A DNA stretch of 64,000 nt from Colius striatus (GCF_028858725.1 NC_084759.1:95724362-95788361); one strand, 5' to 3'. Shown: positions 11,453-25,668, counted from the stretch's first letter. Made by a program: numbers and translations. The notes: generated by a model not told the origin, from the letters alone.

Positions 11453-14400
11453 GTAAATCCACCTCATAAGCATACTGCATGCCCAGACACCAGGACATAT
11501 TTTTGGGTGATGGGGTTTATTTTCTTCCGTGTAGGAGAGGCTTGGGCTGGATGGGGCTCACCAGACCTTTGTGCAGGTGTTACTGGCACTTGCCAGCATT
11601 TAGAAGAAAAATAAATCCCACTATGAGCAAATGCAGTGTGGAGAGGAACCCTGAGTAGTGTGGTATTGGCTGCCAGCTGTTTGCTTGTGGGCAACATGAC
11701 CTTGCACAAGACTCAGCCCAGAGACTGAGCAGCAATCGGGACCTAGGCAGAGAGAACACACGTGGGGTTTTGGTGCCACAGCTGCCTGGCATTATCTTTG
11801 CAGGCACCCACAAGTGAGTCAGGATGTGGGGCAGGCAGAAGCAGACCACATAGGGCAATAGAGGTTTCAGATGTCAACACAGAAGGGCTTAACTGTTCTC
11901 TGTGAACCACCTCAACTCCCCCCCGCCTCAAACAGTTTGATGACTAGCAGCTCGTTGTGCATTAAGCATAACAGGACAAAATAACTACACTTCCAGCAAC
12001 ACAGCAAAGCTAGGTGAGAAGAATCTTGTAAAGTATCACCCAGGGGTAATGGGCTTATTTTAGTGTGTCTGATTGAATAACAACCACCCAGATCTCTCCA
12101 GCACGTGGCTCATTTTCCAATTTCTCAAACTACGGATGGTCACAGATTTTCAGATCAAGGCATCCTTGTGATTATATGGCACACTCCCCTATAAATCACC
12201 TTTTGCAGAACTGCATCCATTGATTGATTTCTGCTGTGAGCCAGTAACTTCTGGCTGAGCCAAGGCCTGTCTCTCTAAGAGTTTTCATCATCTGAGTTAG
12301 ACACAGGGTGCATGCATGAGAGTGAGCTGGCTAGCACTCAGCTCCAATGAAACTGCCCTAAAGTGGTTTAGGAGGGCAGCTGACAGTAATTACATTTCTT
12401 GTCTTGTGGGGAGGAGGTAATTTTGGTTACTTCTGCCAAAGTTTGCTTTCTGGAGTTTGGTCACAGTCCCAGGTCGCTTCAAACAACAGCAGTGACCAGA
12501 GCAGCTATTTTCCATCTGTCTTTGGCAAAGAGAGCTACTCACTTTCCTCCCGATTGTAGATGTTGCTGATGTGGTCTGTGCTTTTTGCCTCGCCTAGATT
12601 AGATTCTGCATCAGGATCTCTGAAAAATCAATACAGAAAAAAACCCCAAGAATCAACCAGAGGTTCACTTACCTCCCAGGCACATAAAGACAAGTTTGGG
12701 GACCTTCTGTTATACTACAGGGAGTAGGTTTTGATTCTCAGAGCTTGAAACAGCCTGTGTTCTTCCTCCTGGGAAACCATTTGCAATCCTCATGGTGCCA
12801 CAGCAGAGGTGTTGGGCAGAGGAGGGGAAGTTGGAGATGTGAGGCTGCCCTCGGGGTACTCCCTTGGATTTGAGTTCATGCTCCATTACATTGTGGGAAG
12901 AAGCCAGCTCACATTGAACTTAAAAGGCTGCTACTGCAGCCATCATTTCAGGTGGGTATTTTCATGGCATAGGGACTTGTGTGCATAGTTTCTTTGAAAA
13001 AACAGCAGAAAGTCTTGCTTATGTCACAGCCATGAAATGTCTAAGCAAGAAGAAGCACAAATATCTGAAGTATTTGTATTGTCCTCACTTAGATGGGATT
13101 TTTGTATATATAGGGTTGTTGTGTGTTATGCAGGCTGAACAGCACAGTCATTTCTTATGAAGAGAAGCATGCCTCTGTGTGACTAGATGGGCGGCATTTT
13201 TGGTTGTATTTGTTCATTATAATTAAGAACACGTAGCTGAGGTCTGAACAGTAATTGCTGGTTACCTTGTTTCATACAGTTTGAGCAAGAGTCCCACCTA
13301 TGCCATATCTGATTGTTGTAATAGGGCCATACATTGCCCACGGACATGTCTACATGCCCTAATTCAGGGTCTTCTGAAGGCATCGGATTCTGTACAATTC
13401 TGGTGCAATACTCCAGCAGCCTCAATCTGCAGACTTATTTTATCTGGATTATGCTGTGTTAAATCTACATGTAATTTTTTACCCCATACCAGCACTCTGT
13501 GTGTGCTTATTTCTGTATCCTTTCTTCCATAGATCTCAATCACACATTCTGATGTTAGTGTGAATCAGGCAAGTTCATCAGAGATGCCATGAGACAAGAG
13601 GCGAAGTAATATGCCTATTGGACTAAGTCCCTGTGCCTTTTTTTTGCACTGATATTCAGCTGCTCCAGTTGACATGACTGGTAATGAAAAATCTCACATC
13701 ATTAATTACTTCAGTGGCTGCTGAAGAAGTAACAAAAGTCAGCGTTATGTCAGCAATGAATGAACTTTAAGAGGAAGGCAAGTGGATTTCCTTATTGGCT
13801 TCCAAGCAGAAAAGACCTTCAGGCCTCACCTCTGAAGATCCAAATGCAAAGGTTTTGGTTTTCAGTAAAGCTGCTCATTGTCTGAACAAGGCACTTTTGC
13901 ACACAGCATCTGTCTTCAATTTCTATCAGGGTCCAACTTTCCTTCTGCCTTCTCCTCTCTTCCAGGTTTCCTCATGTGCTGATAGGCATGGGGAAATATA
14001 GTAGTGTCTATGGAAAACCTCAGGAACAATTACAGGTTGAATATAGTGCTTAAAATACTACTTTTAATACTGCATTGAGGACTACACTTATAGCATCAAT
14101 GACAAGAGAAGTTTGTTGCTGCATGTATCCTCTTAGTGTGCAGTGGATGCAGCCAAAATGGTTATAGTTGTTACATTAGAGGTGCACAAACAACAAAAAC
14201 TACTCTGCACTGTCAGAAGATTAAGGCTAAAGGGTTTAGAGCTGCAGAAAGTAGTGGTTAACACTGAATATGTTTTCTTTCTGCTTCCCTGAGAATTGCT
14301 GTGAGAGCTCAACCAGAAAGTCTGCAAATCAGAGCTGGACTGCAGAAGGTCACCAAGGAGTCCAAATCAGACATTAATCCATGGTTGTCCGGGATCCTAA

Positions 14401-16050
14401 CCACAGACCCAGTGCCTCAACTTGGGAACTGCTTTCTAGGAATCATTTATTAATAAAATAAATATATGACAGAATTATGGTACAAATATATGGAGAAGGA
14501 CATACATGAGGCATTGAGGAGTTAACTAATCCTAGCTATAATGATATGACACAAACGCATTGGCAGCTTGATTTGGAAGAGCATTGTACAGCCAGGGTGA
14601 CATTTATCCAAGTTGGCTGTTTTGTTAGACAGAAACATGTCCCAAGCCTTTATAAAAATTTAGCTTCTTTCATTTCTGCCCAGAGAACATAAGCTATTTC
14701 AGCAGACTTGTCTGAGGTCAAAGACATGCAGTAGTCCCACCACTCATGTCTCTGGGCATGGCTGATGCTAAGTTGCAAGACAAAGCACCCATAACCTCCC
14801 AGGCTCCCTAACGTGGAATTAGGGATCTGACAGCTCTCCAATTTTAACACCTGTTTGCATCAATGTGTCCAGAACTGTGAGATCAGCAAATGAACAAGAT
14901 GCCCAAAACCTTGGAGTTCCTTAAGTCTTCCTTGTCCCATGCTGTGGAGGGGGAGCCTATAAACCCTGGCAACTACTACCAGGCCTCAAGAAACTGGCAC
15001 CCAGGGCTCATAGGTCCCATACTGATGGGAAATTTTCAGGACAAAACACCTGAACAATTTCACAACTCCTAGAATTTCTTGTAGAAAAGAAATGTCTGTT
15101 TCCCTTGGATCCAAAACTGGGGGAACCTGGGGAGTTACCCTCTCCTCATTGCAGTTAAATCACTTCTGGAGCAGGTTTCTCCTTTTCACAGTATGCTTTC
15201 TTTTAGAAAATGGTGGGTTCTACTCCAGCAGCAACAGAGAAAATGTCCTATTATCTTTTTCACTGAAGAATAAGCAAGGATTTTGCTTCAACTGAGCCAT
15301 TGTACTCCATATGTTAGAGATAACCAACTAGGAAACACAGACAAAAGCTCTTCTAGAATTACAGTGGCCACAAACAGCCCAGAACACCTTCTCACACAAA
15401 CAATGGAATAGACAGGAGCTTTGATTTCCTGACACTTTGGGATGTATCCATAAGAACCTTGTTAGCTGAAAAAAATAAAAGCCTTGAAATAAGAAGTTAA
15501 AGACAAATCTCATGTGTGCCTTAATTATTTCGTGAAATGACACTTTTTTCACTCCCAAGGGCTTCCTATCCCCCTGCAAAGTGACATGTACATTCAGCTT
15601 CTTCAAATGTACACAGAAAAATGAAGTCTTTCTCCTGCTTTACCAGGACTGTAGGATTTTCAGCATTGCTCAGGTGACTATCTCGTGCCTTTGAGAGAGG
15701 ATCTACCATAGACCACAAGCCCAGGGCTGCAAAGGCACATGCTCTTGTGTGAAGGGTTTTGAGGCTGTTATTAATAAGCATGCTTCTATTTATGATGAAT
15801 ACTAATAGGATACAAACTTGCTTTTAAACTTCTGGCATGTGTACAGAAGAATAATTTTCCTGACTGTGGAAAAATCTTACCTCTGCAAATGTGTTTCAAC
15901 AATCCTGTTAGGTCTCATTCAGATTTTTCAAGGAGATTAAAGGCCAAACTCATGCCCCTCTTGGGAAAGAAAGAAGACACTTTTGTGATGAGGATGATTT
16001 GTGGCTGGAGATCTCTGCACAAGTTTTGTACAAGACTGGGAGTTCTTTGC
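11453..16050. other. Non-coding stretch, no gene recognised
   Basis: Unique sequence, roughly balanced composition. Open frames reach about 90 codons and have no recognised similarity. There are no CR1, LTR or long tandem repeats. Small AT-rich islands (14440-14480, 15460-15540) may be regulatory, but nothing specific supports it. Confidence 0.55.
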
Positions 16051-16059
16051 ACAGCAGGT

Positions 16060-16360
16060 TTAGCTATATGAATAATTGAGCTTTTCCTTTCATGACTGGT
16101 CCTGTCCCCCCCCTTCCAAATATTGCTGACGTATTTGAATTTCTTTCCCCTAAACTTTTAGATTTGAAAACACAATAAATGCATTCATCAACCTTACAGC
16201 TGATGAGAAAATTAAACGTGTCATTTTTAAACAGACAACATTTCTGTTGAGGATAGTTGTTTGCTGAAACATGCATTCCTCATTAAAAGAAACAGAGAGA
16301 GCAAGAAGCTCAGTCTTTTTGGCAGTACAGGTTATGGGTAATGATGGCAAATTAGCTCAG
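16060..16360 (+). promoter_or_regulatory. Candidate conserved element, with possible exon boundaries
   Basis: Repeat-free AT-rich sequence with 'tgctgacgtatttg' (CRE-like TGACGT half), 'cattcatcaacc', 'gaaaattaaacg' and 'caaattagctcag' cores, the texture of a developmental enhancer. It also has splice-like edges: 'ctttcccctaaacttttag' with AG at 16160-16161 and CAG|GTAAGC with GT at 16361-16362. A 199-nt exon from 16162 to 16360 would have stops in all frames I checked by eye for a long coding reading, so a non-coding exon is the only exon option. Conservation and expression are untested. Confidence 0.3.
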
Positions 16361-16362
16361 GT

Positions 16363-19300
16363 AAGCATAGGGCGAGGCTGCAGAGACGCGTCTTTTTGCT
16401 CTTGAAAATAACGGGCAAAACACTGAAGCAAGGGAGAAAGTTCAGAATATTGCAATTTTGTCCTTGGTCAGTGTCCTTGTTTCAGCTTAATTGGACAAAC
16501 TGCTATTTAGTTCTGCTAGTGTTGAAAAAAGCACATCTAAAAATATTTTTACTAAGAGAGAAAAAAGTGTGTTTATGAATTCACTACCATCCTCTTGACG
16601 TTCCACTGGAACTGGAAGGACCTCAAAGCCTTTGCCCCCAAAAGCACTGTCACTTACTGCAAGACTAGTTTGAAAGCCCAAGCACAGTTCAGGGGCAACA
16701 CCGCTTAAGGATGTGCTGGTGAATGAAAACACAGACCTGCACTCTTGTGGTAGAGCACAAATGAAAATGCAATAAGAGAGACTATAAGAGGAATAAGGGG
16801 AATAAATGAACCTATGCCTTAGGGAAGAAAATAGTTCCATGTCTAGCTATCAGGGGAAAAAAAAAAAGACAGCTACACTTAATAAACTGCCAGATATCTA
16901 CAGCTGGCATAAGATGAATTTGTCAGATACAAATGGCAGAGGCATGAGGACTTCCTCACTAACTCTTTCGGAATCCTTCTTCCTGGCCAGGAGAAGGCAT
17001 GGCAGGTAGGAGAGAGCTGCTTTAGCAGCTTGCGAACCTGAGTTTGAAACCAACTTTATCCCACACATCCTGTTTTCTACCAGGATCTGCTTTTTATTCG
17101 CTGCCATTGGTGTCCATAAATGTTCAACATGCTGTGCAGAACTCTGCAAACCTCCAGAGTCTGGCTTAGCAAGCAGAGGAAGTGGTTATGCAGCCCTTCA
17201 CATGGCAGGAGGCAGACAGAATTAAATCTGGCTCGTGGTCAGCAAACTAAAAATTTATGCTGCTCTTAAAAATCAAATCTTGAAGGATTGCAGGTGATGT
17301 GGCACCTCTTGTTTCCTACCTATATAGAAGAAAGAAGTAGACAGTGTCATAGGCCTGCTGCAGGTGTAGCAGACGGAAAAGTAAATAAAAGAGGGAGATC
17401 ATATTACTGGTGGAAGGAGAAACAGAGCTCCCTATCAGAAAGTGTTATGCATTCTGAAAAGTAGAGTTGCATTAGATGAAACTATCTGCAAAAGTTTAAA
17501 TACAAAAGAAACTTCAAATATATTTATTATTTAAAAATACCGATACCCGAGAACCAGTAAAATAAAGTTCATGCCATACTTGAGGAAAAAAAACCCACCA
17601 ACAACAAAATCAGTGTATGACAAAGTGTGGGAATGCAGAGTTGATGTATACCATTCTTACTTCTACTTTTAGTTCTTCACCTTCCTGTGTAGCTTTTGTG
17701 AACAGACCGTATTTCTTCAATGTACGATGATGTGGGCTGTCCAAACAATTGCTCAAGCTCTGGGGAATTCCCTCACCCTGTCATATACTGCTACAAACCA
17801 TATAATGTACAGACTTGGGGAGAAGGGTTTACACTCCAGCCTTTGCTTTGGGCATGTTTGTGCCTGGTACATACTTCGTCTATCCAACGTGTTTCATAGG
17901 CCATTTGGAGGCTGCATTATTGTCATTGTATGGACAGTAGCAATTCCCCTAAACGGAAGGATCTGAAAAAGCCTTGATTTTGAGACTGCTTTAAAATAAA
18001 TAAACAAACAAACTTATTTTTAAAAAATCTTTTGTGTTGATTGAGCTGTTCCATACTGTTCCACCTGTGTTTGTATTATAATGTTTACTACAAAACAAAA
18101 TCAAAGTAATTCAACATGCAGAGTCACGCCGAGTAGTTGAGAAGCCAACAAGAAATGAGAACATTCCATTTCCAAAAGACCAAAAACGTCCGGTTGACAC
18201 TACTGGAATTTCCTCTCCAGTAAATTAATCTTGACTGATTTTTGTCACTAAAGTCGTATTTGTCAGTTCAGGCATTTTATCATATCAGACAAATGATTCA
18301 GTCTGTTAATAAGAACTTCAGGTTGCAAAGTAGAAACTCAGTCTCCTGTGAGACCAAAGGACATAACACATTTTATAAGAGTCTATAGCTCACTGGAATA
18401 TGCCTATTGTGTGCTGGCAAACGTGTTACATTGGTCAGAAGGAGATACAAGTTTGAGAGTCATTGACAGGCTCACCCTTGCACAGACTCTGCAGCTGGCC
18501 TTGTAGCAGAAGCTGCACAGTCACTCTATGGGTGATCATGGAGTCCATGTTTCTGTGTTTTGTAGCAGGATATGATTGCTTGGGGCACACTGACAACATT
18601 AATGTGTCTGCAAGCTTTTCTTTCTCTCCTGTGTGGCACATCATTATTTTTGTTCATTGTGTTTACCAAGCAGGAACCTCTGAAAATCAGGGATGTTATC
18701 CTATCACTTTGGGGCATAGTTGGTGAAATTACCAGCAAAGAAAAAAGTGTCTATGTGGTTTCCTTATGGATAAAAAATCAGAAGTAAGAAATGCTGATTA
18801 TCCTAAACCAAAACACTTGTCTGTTATTTGTAAAATAACATATTTTTTAAAAGCCCAGATATTAATGGGCTGTATTGACAGGCTAAGAAGGAACAACGGC
18901 AAGAAAATCCATGAAGAATGTTGACTGAAGGTTGGTCCATAGATTCCCCCACAGGGAGCAGTGCATTCTTCAGCAAAGGAATTCAGGAAACAGTGTCACT
19001 CAGAGAGTGTCTGATTATTTTCACGATCCAAAACCAAGGCTAAAATCCTCCTCACAGAAAACACGGAGGAAGTGTCCACCAGAGGCAGGATTTTCCCCTG
19101 CATAATTTTAGTGTAATTTCTTCATAGTTCATTTCCCCTTCTGTTGACAACACTGGATCAACCTTGCTGTCTTCTCAAGTCTGTATGGGGCTCAGATGTC
19201 ACTCTGGTTAGGAACATTTCTGCCTACTCCTTCCTTTGCATGACTCTGGTTGCCTTCTCTTGGTAAGGACAAGGTGGTCAAGACTCTTCAAATTGACTTG

Positions 19301-19940
19301 TTATCTGCAATCTGTTGTGCTTTTTTTGTCTCAAGGATTTGAGACACAACCAGTCTTTTGTCTTCTCTTTTCATTAACTAAGTTTTTCTTTAGCCATTGA
19401 TCTATTGTTCACAGTGCACTTCTCTGGGTACCTCCATAAGGGTCTCCCATAGTTCTCGTGTAGTTTTTAACCTTTTCCTTACACTGAAATACTTTCTGAT
19501 TTTCACCTACTTGTTGAAAGAATATACTGGACGGCAATCTCCTTGATTGCAATATCTGAAAATTCCCCTAAAAATAGACTTTAGTGACATCTCTCTTTTA
19601 AATGGCAGCTCTGGAATGGAACAGTTTCATTCATCCTCTACAGGGAGAAAAGAAATGGACAAAGGTTTGCAAATGGAATGTGTGCCCTCTGATTTACATT
19701 TCATGTTTATCCCCAAGTTTCAACATGTTTATGAATCATTTCCATCAACCTTGCAGTGTTCTAAAGGATCACTGTTCTTTTCTCCAGGTAAGGCAGTTCA
19801 TGCTGGTTTATGGTCAGCATAAAGAATTTTTGTGGAGTCCAAGGAAAAGCTTTTTTTCCAGGTAATCTTTAAGGTCTCAATAATTATTAACTTGTGTCAG
19901 GCATTTCTGGAGAGCCTGGAGACCTCTTCTGTAACATCCA
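16363..19940. other. Non-coding stretch, no gene recognised
   Basis: Unique sequence. Contains AT-rich segments (17510-17560, 17985-18030) and no recognised repeat family. The open frames are short and featureless. Confidence 0.55.
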
Positions 19941-19948
19941 CAAACATC

Positions 19949-19982
19949 CACACACACACACACACTCACACGCATGCACACA
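19949..19982. repeat. (CA)n microsatellite
   Basis: About eight perfect CA units followed by an interrupted part (ctcacacgcatgcacaca). Likely polymorphic in length. Confidence 0.92.
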
Positions 19983-22572
19983 AAAAGCACTGTTAGAAAC
20001 ACTGTGATGTATTTAGGCAAACTCAGAAGTACTTTCATCCATCTGAATTGCTCACCCCAGTTTTTCTGTTGTATTTGTAATTCCAGAGAAAGATAATTAC
20101 ATCACTAACTGCATGTTCAAGACATGCAGTCTTGGATGTGTTACAGGAGCTGTGTGTCTGCTCACACCAGATAGATAATACAGTATGGGGATTTGCAAGC
20201 TTGCACTTAAGTCATCTGAAATATTATGCCTCTTTCTTGTTCAGCTCTGCCCAACTGTTTTTCCTCAGAGGTGTTTTTAGCTAGAAACCATGCACAGGTA
20301 ACGTAGGCTGTGAAGTCCAACAGGGGTTTGGGACTGGAGATATGACCTGGACATTCAGATGTTGCCAGTTGGAAAGGAGATGTGGACTTCTTGAATGAGG
20401 CACATATGAGTAGATGAGAGTCATCACAACAAGCTTGCTTACTAATAGTGGCCTGTGAATAACAGCTGGGAGCACCTGCAAGACTGAGGCAATTCTTCTT
20501 GAGTCTTTTCTCACCTCTAAGCAGAGGAAAATCAGAGGACAATTGGCATTGAGGACTTCACTGCAACACCAGAGCAGAAAATCATTGCTTGCCAGCAGCT
20601 CCTAGGATGCAACCAGTGGCTTAAGTGGCTCTGTTTTGTTGCCTAAGCACATTTTGGGCAGTTAAGACTGTCAGTGCTGGAAGGCAACAGATTTGTAATC
20701 TGGGGCCCTTTCTGCACTGTCAAGACAGCTGGCAGGGCAGTGAATGCTTTTAGTCACCATTTTCTCCAAAGCCTCTGGTAAGGATGACAAAATCTGCAGT
20801 CTCAAATGAACATTTCCAGGTTTCCTGCTCCCTAGGGTTTTTTTTTCCAACAAAAATGCAACAGTGAGCATCTGGAAATGTCAGGTTAAATCAGCTAGTT
20901 CTATGTTTGCTTCAGTGACTCGTTCTGTTCACAGGAGCGTATTGCATCTGACAGGCAGTGCACGCGTGGGAATCCTTGTTCCTTTGCTGCCCAATCCACG
21001 TGCCTCTGACAACTCCGTGTCCAGGTACAGGCTGTATTACTCCACTTATCTCCACTTACCTGAACTGAGAAATGTTTTGATAAAAAAATGTAAAAAGTCT
21101 TTGTCCCACCTGAGGGGCAGTTATAGTCTCAGCATCGCTTTCCCCAGTTCCTCCTCTTTTCTGCCTTCCTGGGGATGTTGGATGTTGCAGTCTCGCAGCT
21201 AGGATGCCACATGAGACAGCACTGCCTCCAGCCTCTGACCTGATGCTTACTGCAGGTGGAAAGATCATTAAAAAAAAATCTATACTATTAGGTGCCGCTG
21301 TCACTCATCCTCAGAAATCTTTCCACTTATTTACGGTAGCAGTTGCTGATCTATATGGACACCCATTCTGAAGATGGTAACTTTATTCTAATAGGTAATT
21401 CTACGCTGCCTTGTTCCTGCAAAGCAGGCCAAGCTATTTCTAAGGTCATGGCCCAGATCTGTGTCTCTACAATGAACTTTGACTGGGGTCATGCATTTAG
21501 TTTTCAGTGTGTCTGCAACTGAATGGACATTACACTGACCCCTGCTAAAGAAGCCAGTACTGAAAATGCTGCCTTCAGTAATTAATAGTAACTCATTCTG
21601 ATCCTCAGGCTGGCCAGTTAAGATAGCAGATGTCAGGAGCAGATAGGGCAGATGGCCTTGAGCCTTGTCCTACTCACCAGTTGGATGTCACGAAGTATAA
21701 GGACTCATATTCAAATATGCTTTCAGTTTCTCCATTTTTTCACAAAATAAAATTACGAAGGTACATTTATTCTTCTAATTCCTGTATCTAGAGAAACAGA
21801 ATAGACAAACTCTACTATATTTGAATCTGATTTGGAGTAAGGGATGCAGTGGAAGCATTCTGTGAAGGCCAGGAAATGAAATGTGGGTCCTGATAACATC
21901 ATAACATACAGAAGACAAAAAAATCTCCCAAACACATCAAATCCAATGGGATAGAGAAGTAAACTGCCATTCTTGACTCATTCTACCTGGGAAGGGGAAG
22001 AGAAAGGAAGCACCTCCAATTAGTAATGCTCCCCAAGGTATTTCCTTCTTCAGCCTTGTTTTCAGTTGCAAATTTAAAAGATCATTAAAACCAAGGGGGT
22101 TATTTATCCTTCACAATTTCTTTTCCATCAGAATGGTTCCTGAAAATGAGAACAGAAAAAAGCATGATGTTTTGCTCCTATCTAAAACCAAAATCTGTGA
22201 GCCTTTCTCTAAAAAGCTGACAGATTCCCATTTTTGGTGGCAGTATATCTTAAACCTAGCAGCTGGTTAGCCTTTTCATTAATGTGAGAATACACTCCAT
22301 TGGTCAAATCACAGCCTTTCAGAAAAGAATAGCTTGCATATGTTTAACCAGACTTGTCAGGTTTTAGCCAGTGATATCCTGGAAAAGATGAGAGCAGGCT
22401 TCAACACCAGACTGACTGAGCCTCAGTCATTCTGAAAGAAAGTCTGAGCAGCACCAGGAGAAGGGAGGACACGTGTCTCCTCTGAGGACCTATTCACTGA
22501 GAGTTCACATAACCTCAGGATGAAAACCTCAAACATCAGAGAACTCTGCTTCTCCTTTGCCAGGAAGCCATT
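19983..22572. other. Non-coding stretch, no gene recognised
   Basis: Unique sequence. Two open frames of about 110 codons (20207-20542 minus, 20864-21202 plus) lack domains and are judged chance. The right end runs into a CR1 tail. Confidence 0.55.
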
Positions 22573-22820
22573 TCACAGAATCATAGAATCATAGAGTGGT
22601 AGGGTTGGAAGGGACCTTTAGAGATCATCTAGTCCAACCCCCCTGCAGAAGCAGGTCCACCTAGATCAGGTCACATGGGACCATGCCCAGGCAGGTCTTG
22701 AAGACCTCCAAGGAAGGAGACTCCACAACCCCTCTGGGCAGCCTGTGCCACTGCTCCCTCACCTGAACAGTGAAATAGTTTTTTCTCATGTTTAAGTGGA
22801 ACTTTTTTGCCATATTACCA
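22573..22820 (-). mobile_element. CR1 LINE 3' fragment (5'-truncated)
   Basis: Left edge 'tcacagaatcatagaatcatagag' is the reverse complement of the intact CR1 terminal repeat. It is followed by 'ggttggaagggaccttta', 'gagatcatctagtccaac' and 'ctctgggcagcctgtgcca', ending near 'catgtttaagtggaac'. The well-kept terminal repeats and low divergence make this the youngest-looking CR1 copy of the window. Minus-strand orientation, 5' truncation at about 22820. A minus-strand frame of 112 codons across 22661-22999 is partly ORF2/3'UTR of the element running into unique DNA, not a gene. Confidence 0.96.
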
Positions 22821-25239
22821 CTGAAGCTCTGGGTTAGGCTGTGCTTAACTAAATGCCTTTGCTGTCCAGGTGACAAGTGATGTGTAAACCGCAGCCTTCT
22901 GCTCTGCACTGGTGTGCCCTTACGGACAACCATGGCTAGGGGTGGAGTTGTCCTGATGGCTGACCTGGGTGTCTCACAGTGGTAGTACCTAGCTAGCACA
23001 GATGCCAGCTAGCTATGAAGAATCTGGAAATATGAAACATGGCGCTTTTTTTTCCCCCTTTTTCAAGAGTTAGTGAGAAGTCTACACACATCCGCAAAGC
23101 CCTTGTTAAACTACGTGACAACCAAGATTAACCAGCAAAAGAATGTCCAGGTGGGAAAATAATAAAAGTGAATATCATTACATGCATCTAGTTTGTGGGA
23201 AAACTAAGGTTATAAGCCTTTAATAAAGCTGGGCATTATAAACATACAGGGAGGAGATTATATGCATACCAAAAAACAGTCTGCATAAAGTGATGTATCA
23301 CGGGCACATTAAAAGGTACCACCATGCCTTTTCCTCTATGAGATGGCTTAGGGTGTAATGAATGAATGAGGAGGATGAAACTCCCTAGACACAGAAGTTA
23401 AATGTGACAAGATTTACTACACCCATTCAAGGCTGTACCCACAAAGGAGCCAGCTCTCATTTTCAAGGGGGAGTTATGGCGTTAAATACATCAAGGCCAT
23501 CTTCCTCACTTTTGAGTGGCTGCCATTGTTGCTATTGAAAGCCACCAGAGCAGTGTCAGCCTCACCCCTGTCCCTCTGGCCCTCCACATGGAGCTCTCAC
23601 TGACTGCAGATGGCAACCAGCAGCGCCCTGTCCTGTGGGCAACAAAGGGCTGGGAGAGTTACAGAGTGGCCACTTTACCTCATTAATGATTTCCTTCCAC
23701 TCAAGGTAGACAACATAATCTTGCTGCCTGTTTCTGGCTACTTGCCATGTTGCTTCAAGAAGCTGCGCTCCTTCATCCCTGCACTTCCCCTAAGGCTTGT
23801 CTTCCCCTCATTCAGGGTGAGTTCCTGCCTCCTATTTCCTACCAAGAGGTGCTGGAGCAAGTTGCCCCAAAACAGTGGAGCCTTCCCCTTTGGGAGGTTT
23901 CAAGGACAAGTTACACAAAACTTTGCATATGATGGATTTTTGACAGTGACCATTGGACAGAGGGACATGAGATGAGTGAGTTGACCTGTCCAGACCACAC
24001 CTCACCCTGGGAGCCCATACCTGCTCTGAAAACTCTCATGGAGATGCCCTAATTTGTCCTCATAAGCCTTGCAGTAGTTGCTAAGGGCTTCAGTTCCCAG
24101 GAGTGCTGTAACTAACATAGGCTGATGCCTATGTCAGTAGGAAATGGAGTTTTTCGGTGCAGCTTGAGAATCATCCACTCTTCATGGAAGAGAGTAGCAG
24201 GATAGAAAACCCATCTGGTAAGTCAAGTGCCCAGAGTAGCCTAGAGGCTGAATCTCTCATTACTCTGTTCGAGACAAGAGTTCTATGTCCTCCTAAGTAT
24301 CCTCAAGGCTATACATTAGCCGGGGACCCAGGTCTACAATTTATGAAGGCTCCTGAGGTTCATCATCCAGACAAACTCAGAAGGCATGTCAGAAGCACTT
24401 GGAGAAAAAAAAAATAATTCAGTTTACCTGTGTGAAGAACACAGTCTGTCCAGGTGATGCTCACACTTGTTCCAGGGATGCTGGCTAGAGAGTGTGTGTG
24501 ATGCTGTGAAGCAGCTGCAGAAGTGCTGTCCTGACCCGCAGAAGCAGAAGTGACACCGAGCTGTGCTGGCTGGACGAGGCTGTCTCATTCCACAGCCTCT
24601 GCTGCGTGATACTAGTAAGACTAGCATGGGAGAGAGCCAACAGAGACTCCTGAGTAGCCACAACAGGATAGTGTTTGGAGAACAAGCAAGAGAGGTTGGA
24701 AAGCAGACTGTGTTATGGGGCTTGACCAGAAATCAGGATGTTTGTTTGTGTCTCCAATGAGGTCTTAAAAGGAAGACCTCATCTCCTCTACACTAGCATC
24801 AAAGATTCCAGGGATAAGTTCTGGCCTGTGACGCCCCTGTGTCCTGGCTGACTGCGGTTTCCTCTCCCACACCTCAGTCAGGTCTGATAGGTATGATTTG
24901 TGAATTATTTTGACAGATCTTTTCAGAGAAGATAAAATACCAAGAAAAGAAAGTGCAATTCAATTATGCAACACTATGTTTTTCATATCAGAGCAATTTA
25001 TCCATAGCTGCTTGTGTGTGGTTCACACTAGTTACTCTTGAAGGTCTACCATTTAGGGGAAATTTTCAGTTTAATACCATTTATTTAGTCCCTGCTATTT
25101 GCAAGAACAATTAATTTCTGTCATGCTGTGTTGGGGCATTGCCTAGATCTGATTGCAGAGTTGAGTTCTGGCTTTTATAGTCTTTACCAGATTCGTACTT
25201 GGCTGCTGCAAGTAACCCTGAACACGCCTGTGGCCAAGC
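22821..25239. other. Non-coding stretch, no gene recognised
   Basis: Unique sequence. A 121-codon plus-strand frame at 23610-23975 has no recognised domain. No repeats of note. Confidence 0.55.
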
Positions 25240-25630
25240 TTTGAGTACATATTTTTAATTTGATGATTCAGGATCCAAAAGAAGTCAAATTCCCATGTGC
25301 CTTGTTTTCAGATGGCTCGGTTGGCACTATGAGTGTTTGGTTACACTGAAAACGAGGGCTGCTTTAAAGTTTCCTTTTCTTGTCCTTTTTCTTTTCTTTT
25401 ACTAACACTGATATTTCTTTGAATTAAATACTTGATTTTGTGGAAGACGTTTTGCCCATTTGCTTGAATCTTTGATGTGTTAAAATATCTTCATTAGAAA
25501 GTGGAAATCTTCTTAAGGCTTTTGGTTCTGATTAATTATTTTATTTTTATCTAGTAGAACTCCCAAAGTCATTGACTTCCCAATAAAAGTCACCCTGGCA
25601 GTGGTCAGGCTGGTTAATGCTGCTAATCAT
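25240..25630. promoter_or_regulatory. Candidate conserved enhancer
   Basis: AT-rich repeat-free sequence with 'tttttaatttgatgattcagg', 'gaattaaatacttgat', 'tctgattaattattttat' and 'gttaatgctgctaatcata', that is, many TAAT/ATTA cores plus TGATTAAT. It is followed directly by a GA microsatellite. Texture-based inference only. Confidence 0.3.
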
Positions 25631-25668
25631 AAGGCTGTGCTGTAAGGAGTTCTTGATAGGAAAAAAAA

